Source: an uncultured Erysipelotrichaceae bacterium (GTDB lineage: Bacteria > Bacillota_I > Bacilli_A > RF39 > UBA660). From it: a DNA stretch of 56,713 nt. Positions within the stretch are counted from its first letter, which is position 1, and the number at the start of each line of letters is the position of its first letter. The stretch lies in the NCBI GenBank assembly GCA_902775285.1, contig CACYLI010000006.1, positions 1 to 56,713 on the forward strand. Reading direction: 5' to 3'. The notes under the pieces were generated by a model, which did no database searches, was not told the origin of the DNA, and saw only the letters and a program-made list of their open reading frames with translations. The translations under genes were made by a program, and so were the position numbers. Positions 42,690 through 50,906 of the stretch are shown here, piece after piece.

Positions 42690-43463
42690 TCATGGTACAA
42701 ACAATATAGGTATATTTGATTTTTCCATACATGAAACAGTATTTTTTTCATCTAAACTATATTTAGCAATTAATTTACACCACATATTAATCATATGAAT
42801 AAATATTTTTCCATTAATATGAAAATAATGTTTTATACAGTATAATACTTCATCATATGCTGATATATATCCCGAATCTACTAGGCAACACTTAACATTG
42901 TTTTCATCTTTAACATCCTTTAAAGACATAAGAATAGTTGATGCACCCATAGATATACCTGCTAATATAATATTTTGTTTTGGATATTTTTCATTTAAAT
43001 ACTTAATCCAACATATAATATCTTCGCTCTCACGAATACCAAATGTAATATAACTGCCTTCACTTAAATTTGATGTTCTATTATCAATTAAAAGAATGCT
43101 ATATCCCATTTTATAGTATTCATGACATGATGCATATAAATCTCTCTCACAAGTACTTCTATATCCATGAACTTCAAGTATAATTCCTTTTGATTTTTTA
43201 TTTTCAATAAATAAACCATGTAATTTAAGTCCATCTTTTGATTTTATGTATAAATCACTAGTTTCATCGTTTATGATTTTATCACTTACCCATTTACTCC
43301 CCTTATCAATAATACTTTGATATGGCTTTAATATTTCATTTAAACCTTTAGACATAGGTAATAGTTCATTATTAAACTTTTTACTTACAAGTAAAAACAT
43401 AATGAATGTCACTAATAAATATATAATTATTATAATTAAAAACACTATAAGAAATATTTTCAT
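42690..43463 (-). pseudogene. Truncated membrane-anchored alpha/beta hydrolase
   Basis: 257 residues remain. Residues 3-26 are a membrane anchor; the oxyanion strand (Glu-Val-His-Gly-Tyr-Arg) and nucleophile elbow Gly-Ile-Ser-Met-Gly-Ala-Ser are intact, but the frame ends in two TGA codons right after Ile-Pro-Ile-Leu-Phe-Val-Pro, where relatives continue with His-Gly and the catalytic Asp and His. In the next frame the bases read Tyr-His-Asp-Glu-Ile-Val-Ser, which resembles a decayed continuation. Full-length members are about 310 residues. Probably inactive through frameshift and deletion. Confidence 0.65.
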
Positions 43464-43521
43464 ACTTACTACCTCAATAATATTATATCATTTTATATTA
43501 CAATTAAAAATTGCATACTAT

Positions 43522-44262
43522 TTAATCAAACAATCTATTTTGCATACCTTCTGGATTATCTAAAAACATTTTATACAATGAATAAATATCTGTATCTTTA
43601 TATTTAACTTCCTTAAAATTATTATTTAAATCTAATATTTTTCCATTTCTATAACTAATTAATATTGGAGAATGTGTTGCTATTATAAATTGACTTCCTT
43701 CTTTAACAAGTTCATCAATTAAATATAAAAGTGATAACTGTCTTTGAGGAGAAAGTGCTGCTTCTGGTTCATCAAGTATATAAAGGCCATGATCAGTAAA
43801 TCTATTTTCAACAAGTTTTAAAAATGATTCACCATGAGAACATTCATGCAAATTTCCACCATAATAGTTATATAATTCAGGGTAACCATTTTCACGTGCT
43901 ACACTTTCCATTTCAGAAGAAAAATTATAAAAACTTTCTGCTCTTAAAAAGAATTTTGTCTTTGGTTTATTAAATGTTCCAATTCTTAAATAGTTAGATA
44001 ATATGGATGTGGTATTTTTAGTTTCATATTTAAAATTTTGCGTTCCACCTTCTGCAGGCAAATCAAGACTTACGGCAAGAGCTTCAATAAAAGTAGACTT
44101 ACCAACTCCATTCTCACCCACTAAAAAAGTAACCTGTGAATCAATATTTAACTCTTCAAAATTTTTAATAATCTCTATATTAAATGGATACTTATCAAAT
44201 GATTCAATTTTATCTCTTTGAAGAGTTATCTTTTTTACAATTAAATTAGAATCCAAATTCAT
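43522..44262 (-). CDS. AAA/ABC-type ATPase (COG3910-like)
   Basis: 246 residues. Walker A Gly-Glu-Asn-Gly-Val-Gly-Lys-Ser-Thr (about 49-57), ABC-like Cys-Ser-His-Gly-Glu-Ser signature (Leu-His-Glu-Cys-Ser-His-Gly-Glu-Ser), Walker B Leu-Tyr-Ile-Leu-Asp-Glu-Pro-Glu-Ala-Ala-Leu-Ser-Pro and H-loop Ala-Thr-His-Ser-Pro. This is the short, stand-alone SMC/Rad50-like ATPase family, known from many bacteria without a defined role. No nuclease partner is adjacent, so a defence (OLD/Gabija) assignment is not supported. Confidence 0.8.
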   Translation of the reverse strand: MNLDSNLIVKKITLQRDKIESFDKYPFNIEIIKNFEELNIDSQVTFLVGENGVGKSTFIEALAVSLDLPAEGGTQNFKYETKNTTSILSNYLRIGTFNKPKTKFFLRAESFYNFSSEMESVARENGYPELYNYYGGNLHECSHGESFLKLVENRFTDHGLYILDEPEAALSPQRQLSLLYLIDELVKEGSQFIIATHSPILISYRNGKILDLNNNFKEVKYKDTDIYSLYKMFLDNPEGMQNRLFD

Positions 44263-44280
44263 ATTTTGATGCCCTTTCTA

Positions 44281-44496
44281 TTATATTTTAAATATTAATC
44301 CTATAATTCCTAATATAAATGGAATAACACTTACAAAAATAGTCCATTTTCCAACATTTTTCCATTCATTTTTTGAAAGGTTTTCAAAACTAGGTCTCCC
44401 AGTTAATATTCCAAGTTTATGACCACTATACATATAAATTCCTGTTAAAAAAATGCAAGCTGCAAATATAAACATAAATATACTAAATCCATTCAT
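44281..44496 (-). CDS. Small two-helix membrane protein
   Basis: 71 residues with helices at about 4-24 and 50-69 and a polar loop (Lys-Leu-Gly-Ile-Leu-Thr-Gly-Arg). The layout, including Trp-Lys-Asn-Val-Gly-Lys-Trp before the second helix, resembles DUF3784-type proteins. AGGAG site; a TATAAT at 44515-44520 (minus) precedes. Transcribed with or ahead of the ATPase (18 bases apart). Function unknown. Confidence 0.6.
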   Translation of the reverse strand: MNGFSIFMFIFAACIFLTGIYMYSGHKLGILTGRPSFENLSKNEWKNVGKWTIFVSVIPFILGIIGLIFKI

Positions 44497-44579
44497 AATA
44501 TACTCCTTAGATTAATTATAACATAATATCTAATTAATTATATGTTATAATTAGTTTATGAAAGGACTAAATATTATTT

Positions 44580-44936
44580 ATGATTAGTAATGGAATAGAT
44601 TTAATAAAAATAAGTAGATTTGATAAATTAAAAGATAATAAATCTTTTTTAAATAAGGTATTTAATAAAAGTGAAATAAAATATATAGAAAAATCTAACT
44701 ATAGTTCAAATACTATTGCTGGCATGTATGCTGGTAAGGAAGCTTTTTTAAAAGCAATTAAATGCGGTATAAATGATTATTCTCTTTTAGATATAGAAAT
44801 ACTTCATGATAATAATAATGCACCATTTATTAAGTTAAATGGTCAAATAAAAAAGACATATCAAATTAATAATATGTCTTTATCAATATCACATGATGGT
44901 GATTATGCAATTAGTATTGTTACATTAATTAAATAA
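44580..44936 (+). CDS. acpS: Holo-[acyl carrier protein] synthase
   Basis: 118 residues, AcpS size. Asn-Gly-Ile-Asp-Leu-Ile-Lys-Ile at 4-11 and Ala-Gly-Lys-Glu-Ala-Phe-Leu-Lys-Ala are the two family motifs with the Mg-binding Asp and Glu; Leu-Ser-Ile-Ser-His-Asp follows. It moves 4'-phosphopantetheine from CoA to carrier proteins. It ends tail-to-tail with the SGNH gene of the Dlt-like operon (12 bases overlap), and can supply the prosthetic group for that operon's carrier protein as well as for AcpP. Extended -10 promoter TGTTATAAT (44546-44551). Confidence 0.95.
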   Translation: MISNGIDLIKISRFDKLKDNKSFLNKVFNKSEIKYIEKSNYSSNTIAGMYAGKEAFLKAIKCGINDYSLLDIEILHDNNNAPFIKLNGQIKKTYQINNMSLSISHDGDYAISIVTLIK

Positions 44937-45845
44937 TTTTTCTTGATATAACTCATAAGCTTTATTCCAATTATCATAACTTTTATCGTTTCTATGATCA
45001 GGAACGATATTTTTATTTACAATATAATCTCCTAAAAACTTAGATACTTTTCTTGCACCTAAATAATTCATATGAATTCCTGTATCTTTTGTATCTTTTT
45101 CCCAATCAATACCCAAGTTTTCTACATTCATATCAATTACTTCAACATCATTATCTTTTGCAAACTTTTCAGTTCCATTATGTCTTCTATAATTCCAATT
45201 AACTGTAGGGTTTTCCATAATGATAACTTCAATTCCATTTTCTTTTAATAGTTTAATTGTTTTTTCATAATATTCTCTATTACTTGATTCTATTTCTTGT
45301 ACTTTTTTTGTTTTCTTTCTATGTATATCCTTATTTGGACCACTTACTTTATTAGAATATTTAAATCCTTTATAAGGATTAATCCATTCATCATCACTAA
45401 TTTGTTTCCAATTATTATGAAATGTAAATAATGGAAAATATTTTTTAATATCAGCAGCTTTATATCTATATACATGTAAGCTTTTTGAATTTCTATACAT
45501 AACATCTGCTTCTAAAAATACTAGCTTTGGTTTTTGACTTTGAACTAATACTTTAGCATATTTATAAACTTCTTCTGGTGTTGCTGCAGGACCAGCACAA
45601 TCATATGAAGTAAACCCATAATTTTTCCATAAATACATTGGAGATATTCCATTATATACTAAACTATCTCCTAAAAACGCAACATCAATTGTATTATTTG
45701 GTTCACTTAATATTTCATATTTAGTTTTATTAAAATAACCAAATTCCCTTAAATTACTTTTATTTGGAATAAAGAAATAAGCAGCAATTTCAAATAATAT
45801 AGCTAATCCAATTAAGAAAATTAATATTTTTAAATAATTCTTCAT
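44925..45845 (-). CDS. SGNH-type (DltD/AlgX-like) membrane-anchored protein
   Basis: 306 residues. Signal anchor at 5-26; then an SGNH hydrolase fold outside the cell: Phe-Leu-Gly-Asp-Ser-Leu-Val-Tyr-Asn (catalytic Ser, block I), a middle Asn-Pro-Thr block, and Asp-Thr-Gly-Ile-His-Met-Asn (block V Asp/His). It takes the place of DltD, but is shorter (about 400 in DltD) and closer in layout to the SGNH partners of AlgI-type MBOAT proteins. It should help transfer the group delivered by the MBOAT protein to a wall polymer. Last gene of the operon, 8 bases after the MBOAT gene. Confidence 0.75.
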   Translation of the reverse strand: MKNYLKILIFLIGLAILFEIAAYFFIPNKSNLREFGYFNKTKYEILSEPNNTIDVAFLGDSLVYNGISPMYLWKNYGFTSYDCAGPAATPEEVYKYAKVLVQSQKPKLVFLEADVMYRNSKSLHVYRYKAADIKKYFPLFTFHNNWKQISDDEWINPYKGFKYSNKVSGPNKDIHRKKTKKVQEIESSNREYYEKTIKLLKENGIEVIIMENPTVNWNYRRHNGTEKFAKDNDVEVIDMNVENLGIDWEKDTKDTGIHMNYLGARKVSKFLGDYIVNKNIVPDHRNDKSYDNWNKAYELYQEKLFN

Positions 45846-45853
45846 GCTGCCTC

Positions 45854-47428
45854 CTAGAAATCTGCATATATTGGATCTAGTGGTTCATACCCTGGTCCAT
45901 ATGCTCCAAATATACAAATCATTAATATAAATGCATAATATATAATCCATCTAATCCATAATTTCTTTTTAGATAATTTATCATTAACATCTATATTTTT
46001 TTCTTTTAATAAACTAATTACAAATACAAAAATAACACTTAATACTATTACAACATAATCATAAATATCAAGTCCCATTATTGATAGCTCACTAAAATTA
46101 AAACTAAATCTTGTAAATATTCCTTTAAACATACCAAGTGCATCTTTAACTGTATCTGCTCTAAATATCATTTCACCAATAAATACAAATAAACTCATCT
46201 TAATTGATTGAAGTACTCTATATACTATGTTTTCTCTATTTATATGAAGTTTATCAGTTAATTTAACAAACACAGGCCCCATAAAATTACCACCTGCTAT
46301 CATAATAAAATGATAAAGTCCAAATAATAAGAACGTATACCCTGCTCCATGCCATAAACCATTTAAGAACCATACAACAAATAAAGCAATAGACCCACTA
46401 ATTAATGGTCCATAATGATTACCTAATTTATGTCTTAGTTTAACAGTTAATTTTTTTAATGGTTTTGATAAAGAAATTGGATAATATATATAATCCTTAA
46501 ACCAAGTTCCAAGACTTATATGCCATCTAGTCCAAAATTCTGATACATTTTTAGAGAAGAATGGTTGTCTAAAGTTTTCAGGTATATTAATACCAAATAT
46601 TTGACCACTACCAACTACAACATCCATAGTTCCAGAAAATTCCATATAAAGCATAACTGTATATGCAATTGCTCCCATAAATATTGTAAGTCCATTATAT
46701 GAAGCATAATTATTGAATATACTAGATACCAAAGGATTAATTCTATCAACTATTAGTTTCTTCTTAAAAAAACCATACATTATTCTTTGATAACCTAAAA
46801 TAAAATTATTATGTTCTATCTTTTTACCACTATATAAATCATCAGCTGTATCTTTAAATCTAGCAATAGGTCCTTCCATAATTTGTGGAAAGAACGATAA
46901 GAATAATGAAACTTTTATAAATGATTTTTCTGCTTCAACTTTTCCATTATATACATCTACTATATAAGATATAGCTGATAAAGTATAAAATGATATACCC
47001 ATTGGAGCAATTAAATGAATCATTTTAAACTGATAATTTACATTAAATACATTTAATAATAAATTAATATTAGTAGAGAAAAAATTCAAATATTTAAATA
47101 CTACTAAAAATGCTACATTAAATAATAAACATAATACTAGTATTAATTTTTTCTTCTTTTTTATTTTCTCATTAATTACTTTTTTATCTGCATCTTTTTT
47201 CTTTAATAATTCTTCTTTTTTATCTTCAGCTTTTTTTATGAATCGAGCACTAAAATAAACTGATATTATAGATAATACTAAAAATATCAGTCTAAATTTT
47301 CCCATTATGTAAAAAACCACAAAGTTAGCAAGTAATAAAAACCATTGTCTTTTTTTAGGTATTAAATTATATATTAATGCTATTATTGGTAATATTACAA
47401 ATAGATAAATTGATTTAAAATAAGACAC
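45854..47428 (-). CDS. AlgI-type MBOAT O-acyltransferase
   Basis: 524 residues, about 11-12 membrane helices. MBOAT marks are Ser-Phe-Phe-Pro-Gln-Ile-Met-Glu-Gly-Pro-Ile, Gly-Thr-Trp-Phe-Lys-Asp-Tyr-Ile-Tyr-Tyr-Pro and the catalytic-His block Asn-Gly-Leu-Trp-His-Gly-Ala. With 524 residues and an extended Lys-rich loop (about 68-92), it resembles AlgI/PatA rather than DltB (about 400). In this operon it is the candidate channel and transferase that takes the aminoacyl (or amine) group from the carrier protein across the membrane. Spacing to the carrier gene is 3 bases. Confidence 0.85.
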   Translation of the reverse strand: MSYFKSIYLFVILPIIALIYNLIPKKRQWFLLLANFVVFYIMGKFRLIFLVLSIISVYFSARFIKKAEDKKEELLKKKDADKKVINEKIKKKKKLILVLCLLFNVAFLVVFKYLNFFSTNINLLLNVFNVNYQFKMIHLIAPMGISFYTLSAISYIVDVYNGKVEAEKSFIKVSLFLSFFPQIMEGPIARFKDTADDLYSGKKIEHNNFILGYQRIMYGFFKKKLIVDRINPLVSSIFNNYASYNGLTIFMGAIAYTVMLYMEFSGTMDVVVGSGQIFGINIPENFRQPFFSKNVSEFWTRWHISLGTWFKDYIYYPISLSKPLKKLTVKLRHKLGNHYGPLISGSIALFVVWFLNGLWHGAGYTFLLFGLYHFIMIAGGNFMGPVFVKLTDKLHINRENIVYRVLQSIKMSLFVFIGEMIFRADTVKDALGMFKGIFTRFSFNFSELSIMGLDIYDYVVIVLSVIFVFVISLLKEKNIDVNDKLSKKKLWIRWIIYYAFILMICIFGAYGPGYEPLDPIYADF

Positions 47429-47431
47429 TTA

Positions 47432-47659
47432 TTATTCCTCTTTAAGTCTTTCAATTAATGCCCATATTTTTTTTGCTGAATTAAAATTATCTGGAATGAT
47501 TTCAACTGTAGGTATTTCTACATCAAATTCATCCTCTATTTCTGAAACTAAAGATAAAATTGTTAAAGAATCTAAATATCTTCCATCAATTAATTCTTCA
47601 TTTGTTTCATAGTCAACTTCTGGTTGTAAATCTTCTAATATTTCAATTAACTTTTCCAT
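47432..47659 (-). CDS. dltC: DltC-like carrier protein
   Basis: 75 residues. The phosphopantetheine attachment site is Asp-Gly-Arg-Tyr-Leu-Asp-Ser-Leu-Thr, with Ser in the Asp-Ser-Leu motif, and the C-terminal helix ends Lys-Lys-Ile-Trp-Ala-Leu-Ile, as in D-alanyl carrier proteins. Acidic as usual. AGGAGTG ribosome site. It lies between the PLP decarboxylase gene and the MBOAT gene; canonical dlt operons have A-B-C-D with no enzyme between A and C. Confidence 0.9.
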   Translation of the reverse strand: MEKLIEILEDLQPEVDYETNEELIDGRYLDSLTILSLVSEIEDEFDVEIPTVEIIPDNFNSAKKIWALIERLKEE

Positions 47660-47672
47660 AAAAACTTCACTC

Positions 47673-48827
47673 CTATTCTCTATAATCTGGAAAATTTATT
47701 TCACTTGTTTTAATAATATCACGAATAAGCCTTGATTTACCATCTTTATATAAAATTATTTTAGGTAAATTTCTACTTAAGAACAATGATATTCCCTCAG
47801 TACTTGAATAAGCACCTACTTTATTAAATATAAATATATCTCCAATTGATAATTTATTTATATTTACATTTTTTAATAATACATCATTTGTTGTACAAAG
47901 TGAACCAAATATGTTATATACATCACTTTCTTTTCCATTTGATATTAAATCAAAACAAGGTGTTTTCATACTAAGTGTTGATCCATAATAAACTATATGA
48001 TTAATTCCACCATCTACAATAGCAAAATTACCATTTTGATTTTTCTTTAAATCAACAACACTTGTTACATACTTTCCTGAACTAGCTACAATACTTCTTC
48101 CTGATTCAATAAGTACAGTTTTAGCATTTATACTTTTAATTAAATCATTTAATTCTTTGAAGTACTCTTCTTCATCAAATTCATCACCCTGATAATACAT
48201 AACTGGTAGACCTGGTCCATACTCTACTTCATCTAAAGTAAAATCATACTCATTTTTAATTTTACTAACAAATTCATTAATATAATTAATTTCTTTTTCT
48301 ATTCTTTTAATTGAATGCTTTTGTGTTCCTGAAAAATATTCTATTCCACATATATTAATATACTTTTTATCATAATTTTTAATAATATATTCAAAATCTT
48401 CTTCACTTACACCAAATTGATTACCAGATGTAAGCCTTATTAATACATTTATCTTTTTATTGTACTTTTTACTATATTTACTTAGATATTCATAATGCAT
48501 CATAGATTCGATTGTATATCTACCAATATCATAATTTGAAATAAGTTTTTTTACATACTCTTCATCTTTGTTAACTCCAGATATTACCATTTTATTATGA
48601 TTTATATTAAGCTTATTACAAATATCAAACTCACCTTCAGAACATATTTCATATTTATCAACGTGTTCATCAATTTCTTTTATGATAAATGTATTTGCTT
48701 TTACTGCATATACTATTTTAGCAGGATTAATTTTTTCTTTAATATAATTTACTCTATTAATAAGTTCATTTATATCATAAATATATAAGGGTGTTTTATA
48801 TGTCTTAACTAACTCTTTTATATCCAT
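47673..48827 (-). CDS. Fold-type III PLP decarboxylase in the Dlt-like operon
   Basis: 384 residues, family of diaminopimelate/ornithine decarboxylase and BtrK. Lys43 in Tyr-Ala-Val-Lys-Ala-Asn binds PLP; Tyr-Gly-Pro-Gly-Leu (203-207) and Glu-Ser-Gly-Arg (241-244) hold the phosphate; Phe-Gly-Ser-Leu-Cys311-Thr-Thr-Asn-Asp315 matches the decarboxylase Cys-X-Ser-X-Asp site; Gly-Ala-Tyr (338-340) follows. The start shares a base with the adenylation-gene stop (TAATG), so the two are co-translated. It may make the amino acid or amine used here, or act on the carrier-bound group as BtrK does on glutamyl-carrier protein in butirosin synthesis (inference). It is not an alanine racemase, whose Cys/Asp site differs. 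Confidence 0.8.
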   Translation of the reverse strand: MDIKELVKTYKTPLYIYDINELINRVNYIKEKINPAKIVYAVKANTFIIKEIDEHVDKYEICSEGEFDICNKLNINHNKMVISGVNKDEEYVKKLISNYDIGRYTIESMMHYEYLSKYSKKYNKKINVLIRLTSGNQFGVSEEDFEYIIKNYDKKYINICGIEYFSGTQKHSIKRIEKEINYINEFVSKIKNEYDFTLDEVEYGPGLPVMYYQGDEFDEEEYFKELNDLIKSINAKTVLIESGRSIVASSGKYVTSVVDLKKNQNGNFAIVDGGINHIVYYGSTLSMKTPCFDLISNGKESDVYNIFGSLCTTNDVLLKNVNINKLSIGDIFIFNKVGAYSSTEGISLFLSRNLPKIILYKDGKSRLIRDIIKTSEINFPDYRE

Positions 48828-50341
48828 TACTTTTCCTCCTTATATATTTTCATTAAAGCTTTTCTATCAATCTTACCATTTTTAGTCATAGGAAACTCAT
48901 CTATTTTAATAAACTTACCAGGTATCATATGAACTGGTACTATTTCTTTTAAGAATGCATGTAATTCTTTTTTATCTATATTTCCTATATAGAAACATAT
49001 TAGTTTTGACTTTTCTTCATCAAAAATAGTACAACATCTAACTACACTTTCATTTTTCATAACAGATTTATCAATATCTTCAAGTTCAATTCTATGACCT
49101 AAATATTTTATTTGAAAATCTTTTCTACCATTAAATAAAAGTTCACCACTTTCATTATAAAAAGCAAGATCCCCTGTTCTATATATCATCTCATTATAAT
49201 TATTAATTATAGGATTTTGAATAAAGTTTTTATTTGTTTGTTCATGATTATTGTAATATCCTAGTGCAAGAGCAGACCCACTAACACATATTTCACCTTT
49301 AGTATTGGCACTTGTAATTAAATTATTATCTTCATCAAGTAAAAATACTCTTTCATTTGGGAATGGTTTTCCAATTGGAATTTTATCTTCATAATCTCTA
49401 GTTCTATCAATAATATGATATGTACAATTACAAGTTATTTCTGTAGGTCCATATACATTTACGAACATTGTATTTGGTAAATGTTCCATCCAAGTTTTTA
49501 AATGTTTAATTGGCATTACTTCACCACTAAATAATATTTTATTAACATAGCTTGGAACTTTATAATCAAGACCATGAAATGTCGTTATTAAACAAAGTGC
49601 ACTTACTGCCCATGTCATAGTAGTAACATTATTATCACATAAATAATCAAGTAAAACTGATGGATTTGAAAAATACTTAGTTGGTACTATTACAAGTGTT
49701 GCTCCTACTTTAATGCTTGAATAAATATCTTTAACAGATACATCAAAATCAAATGGCGCTTGATTAGCAATAATATCTTCAGCTTTAAAGTTAAAAAGAT
49801 TAGTAAAATTATCAATAAAATCAATTACTGATCTATGAGATATTACTACTCCTTTTGGAGTACCAGTAGACCCACTTGTAAAGTTAACATATAATGGATC
49901 ATAGTCTATATGTTTATTTTTTACTTCATCTAGTTTTAATTCATCAATATCATTTTCTTTTAATTCACTAATTAAGCATACTTTTGAGTCTTTAAAATAT
50001 AACTTTGCATTTTCATAGTTTTCACTATTTGTAATTACTAACTTACTATTAATAACATCTCTAATTTGTTCAATTCTATTTTGTGGAAACAAAGGATTTA
50101 TAAGTGAATAATAACACCCAGCATAAACACATCCAAAAAATGATATTAATGTGTCAATTCCTTTATCCATAAATATAATAACTGGTTCATTAAAAATATT
50201 ATCATTTGCTATAAATGAACCAACGCTTTTACTATAGTCATTTAATTCTTTATAACTTAACTTTTTTTCTTCTTCAATAACAGCTATTTTTTTAGAATTC
50301 TTTTTTGTTGATTTTTCCAAATATTCAATTACATTAATCAT
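48827..50341 (-). CDS. dltA: DltA-like amino-acid adenylation enzyme
   Basis: 504 residues, size of DltA. ANL-family motifs: Phe-Thr-Ser-Gly-Ser-Thr-Gly-Thr-Pro-Lys-Gly (154-164), Pro-Phe-Asp-Phe-Asp-Val-Ser (A4, about 197-202), Asn-Val-Tyr-Gly-Pro-Thr-Glu (295-301), Tyr-Arg-Thr-Gly-Asp (387-391), Gly-Arg-Lys-Asp-Phe-Gln-Ile-Lys (405-412) and catalytic Lys490. It charges an amino acid, with release of PPi, onto the DltC-like carrier. Residue Ser272 lies where DltA has the Cys of Phe-Cys-Gly-Glu-Val-Leu that is linked to D-alanine selectivity, so the substrate may differ. First gene of the operon; GGAGG site. Confidence 0.85.
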   Translation of the reverse strand: MINVIEYLEKSTKKNSKKIAVIEEEKKLSYKELNDYSKSVGSFIANDNIFNEPVIIFMDKGIDTLISFFGCVYAGCYYSLINPLFPQNRIEQIRDVINSKLVITNSENYENAKLYFKDSKVCLISELKENDIDELKLDEVKNKHIDYDPLYVNFTSGSTGTPKGVVISHRSVIDFIDNFTNLFNFKAEDIIANQAPFDFDVSVKDIYSSIKVGATLVIVPTKYFSNPSVLLDYLCDNNVTTMTWAVSALCLITTFHGLDYKVPSYVNKILFSGEVMPIKHLKTWMEHLPNTMFVNVYGPTEITCNCTYHIIDRTRDYEDKIPIGKPFPNERVFLLDEDNNLITSANTKGEICVSGSALALGYYNNHEQTNKNFIQNPIINNYNEMIYRTGDLAFYNESGELLFNGRKDFQIKYLGHRIELEDIDKSVMKNESVVRCCTIFDEEKSKLICFYIGNIDKKELHAFLKEIVPVHMIPGKFIKIDEFPMTKNGKIDRKALMKIYKEEK

Positions 50342-50399
50342 GATTAAACCTCCTCTAATATTCTAACATACTTTTATATTATTTAATAGATTTTTTTGT

Positions 50400-50422
50400 T
50401 TTGTACAATTTAATTGTACAAA
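50400..50422. promoter_or_regulatory. Perfect 10-bp-arm palindrome between dltA and ppa
   Basis: TTTGTACAAT, 3 bases, ATTGTACAAA: a 23-bp operator-like palindrome 59 bases upstream of dltA and 68 bases before the pyrophosphatase gene. The two genes are divergent, so one regulator could act on both. The regulator is not known. Confidence 0.6.
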
Positions 50423-50466
50423 TTATTTACTTTTGTATTGTTATTTTTTTATAAACATTGATATGT

Positions 50467-50475
50467 TATAATAAT
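50467..50475 (+). promoter_or_regulatory. Extended -10 promoter of the pyrophosphatase gene
   Basis: TGTTATAAT just before AAGGTGATTGT-ATG; no good -35 is visible. Confidence 0.5.
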
Positions 50476-50489
50476 TGTAAGGTGATTGT

Positions 50490-50825
50490 ATGGATAATAA
50501 AGAGTATTTAGAAAAGATTATAAAAATAAAGATTGATAGACCTTTTGGTTCAAAACATCCTAAACATGGATTTATATACCCTGTTAATTATGGATTTGTT
50601 CCAAATACTATTAGTGGTGATAATGAAGAATTAGATGCTTACCTACTTGGAGTATTTGAACCAGTTAGTGAATATGTTGGAAAATGTATAGCAATAATTC
50701 ATAGAACAAATGATAATGATGATAAACTTGTAATTGTTCCAAAAGAAAAAAATTATACAAATGATCAAATAGATGCACTAACAGAATTTCAAGAACAATA
50801 TTTCAAACACATAATAATAAGATAA
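50490..50825 (+). CDS. Short inorganic pyrophosphatase-family protein
   Basis: 111 residues, about two thirds of a classical family I PPase (about 175). Ile-Asp-Arg-Pro-Phe-Gly-Ser-Lys-His-Pro, Tyr-Pro-Val-Asn-Tyr-Gly-Phe-Val-Pro and Glu-Leu-Asp-Ala-Tyr (metal-binding Asp) followed by Asp-Asp-Lys-Leu-Val are typical of the short Firmicutes form annotated as inorganic diphosphatase. It would hydrolyse PPi from the adenylation step of the divergent operon. AAGGTGA ribosome site, own terminator. Activity has to be inferred, since some acidic residues of the full enzyme are missing. Confidence 0.8.
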   Translation: MDNKEYLEKIIKIKIDRPFGSKHPKHGFIYPVNYGFVPNTISGDNEELDAYLLGVFEPVSEYVGKCIAIIHRTNDNDDKLVIVPKEKNYTNDQIDALTEFQEQYFKHIIIR

Positions 50826-50856
50826 AAACTCAAACAAATAAGTTTGAGTTTTTTAT
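50826..50856 (+). terminator. Terminator of the pyrophosphatase gene
   Basis: AAACTCAAAC (50826-50835) with GTTTGAGTTT (50842-50851), then T run. Confidence 0.8.
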
Positions 50857-50906
50857 ATTAAAAAATCAACTATAAAAGAAATAATCATAATATCTTATTA
50901 TAACTA

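Noticed and set aside
42560..42690. TGA read as tryptophan (code 4), which would extend the hydrolase
   Set aside because: Reading through gives two Trp and soon another stop without family similarity; TGG is the Trp codon elsewhere and TGA ends sufC.
43522..44262. OLD/Gabija-type defence ATPase
   Set aside because: No Toprim domain and no UvrD or nuclease partner next to it; only a stand-alone ATPase can be supported.
47673..48827. Alanine racemase supplying D-alanine to the dlt operon
   Set aside because: Length and the Phe-Gly-Ser-Leu-Cys-X3-Asp site match decarboxylases of the DAP/ornithine group, not racemases.
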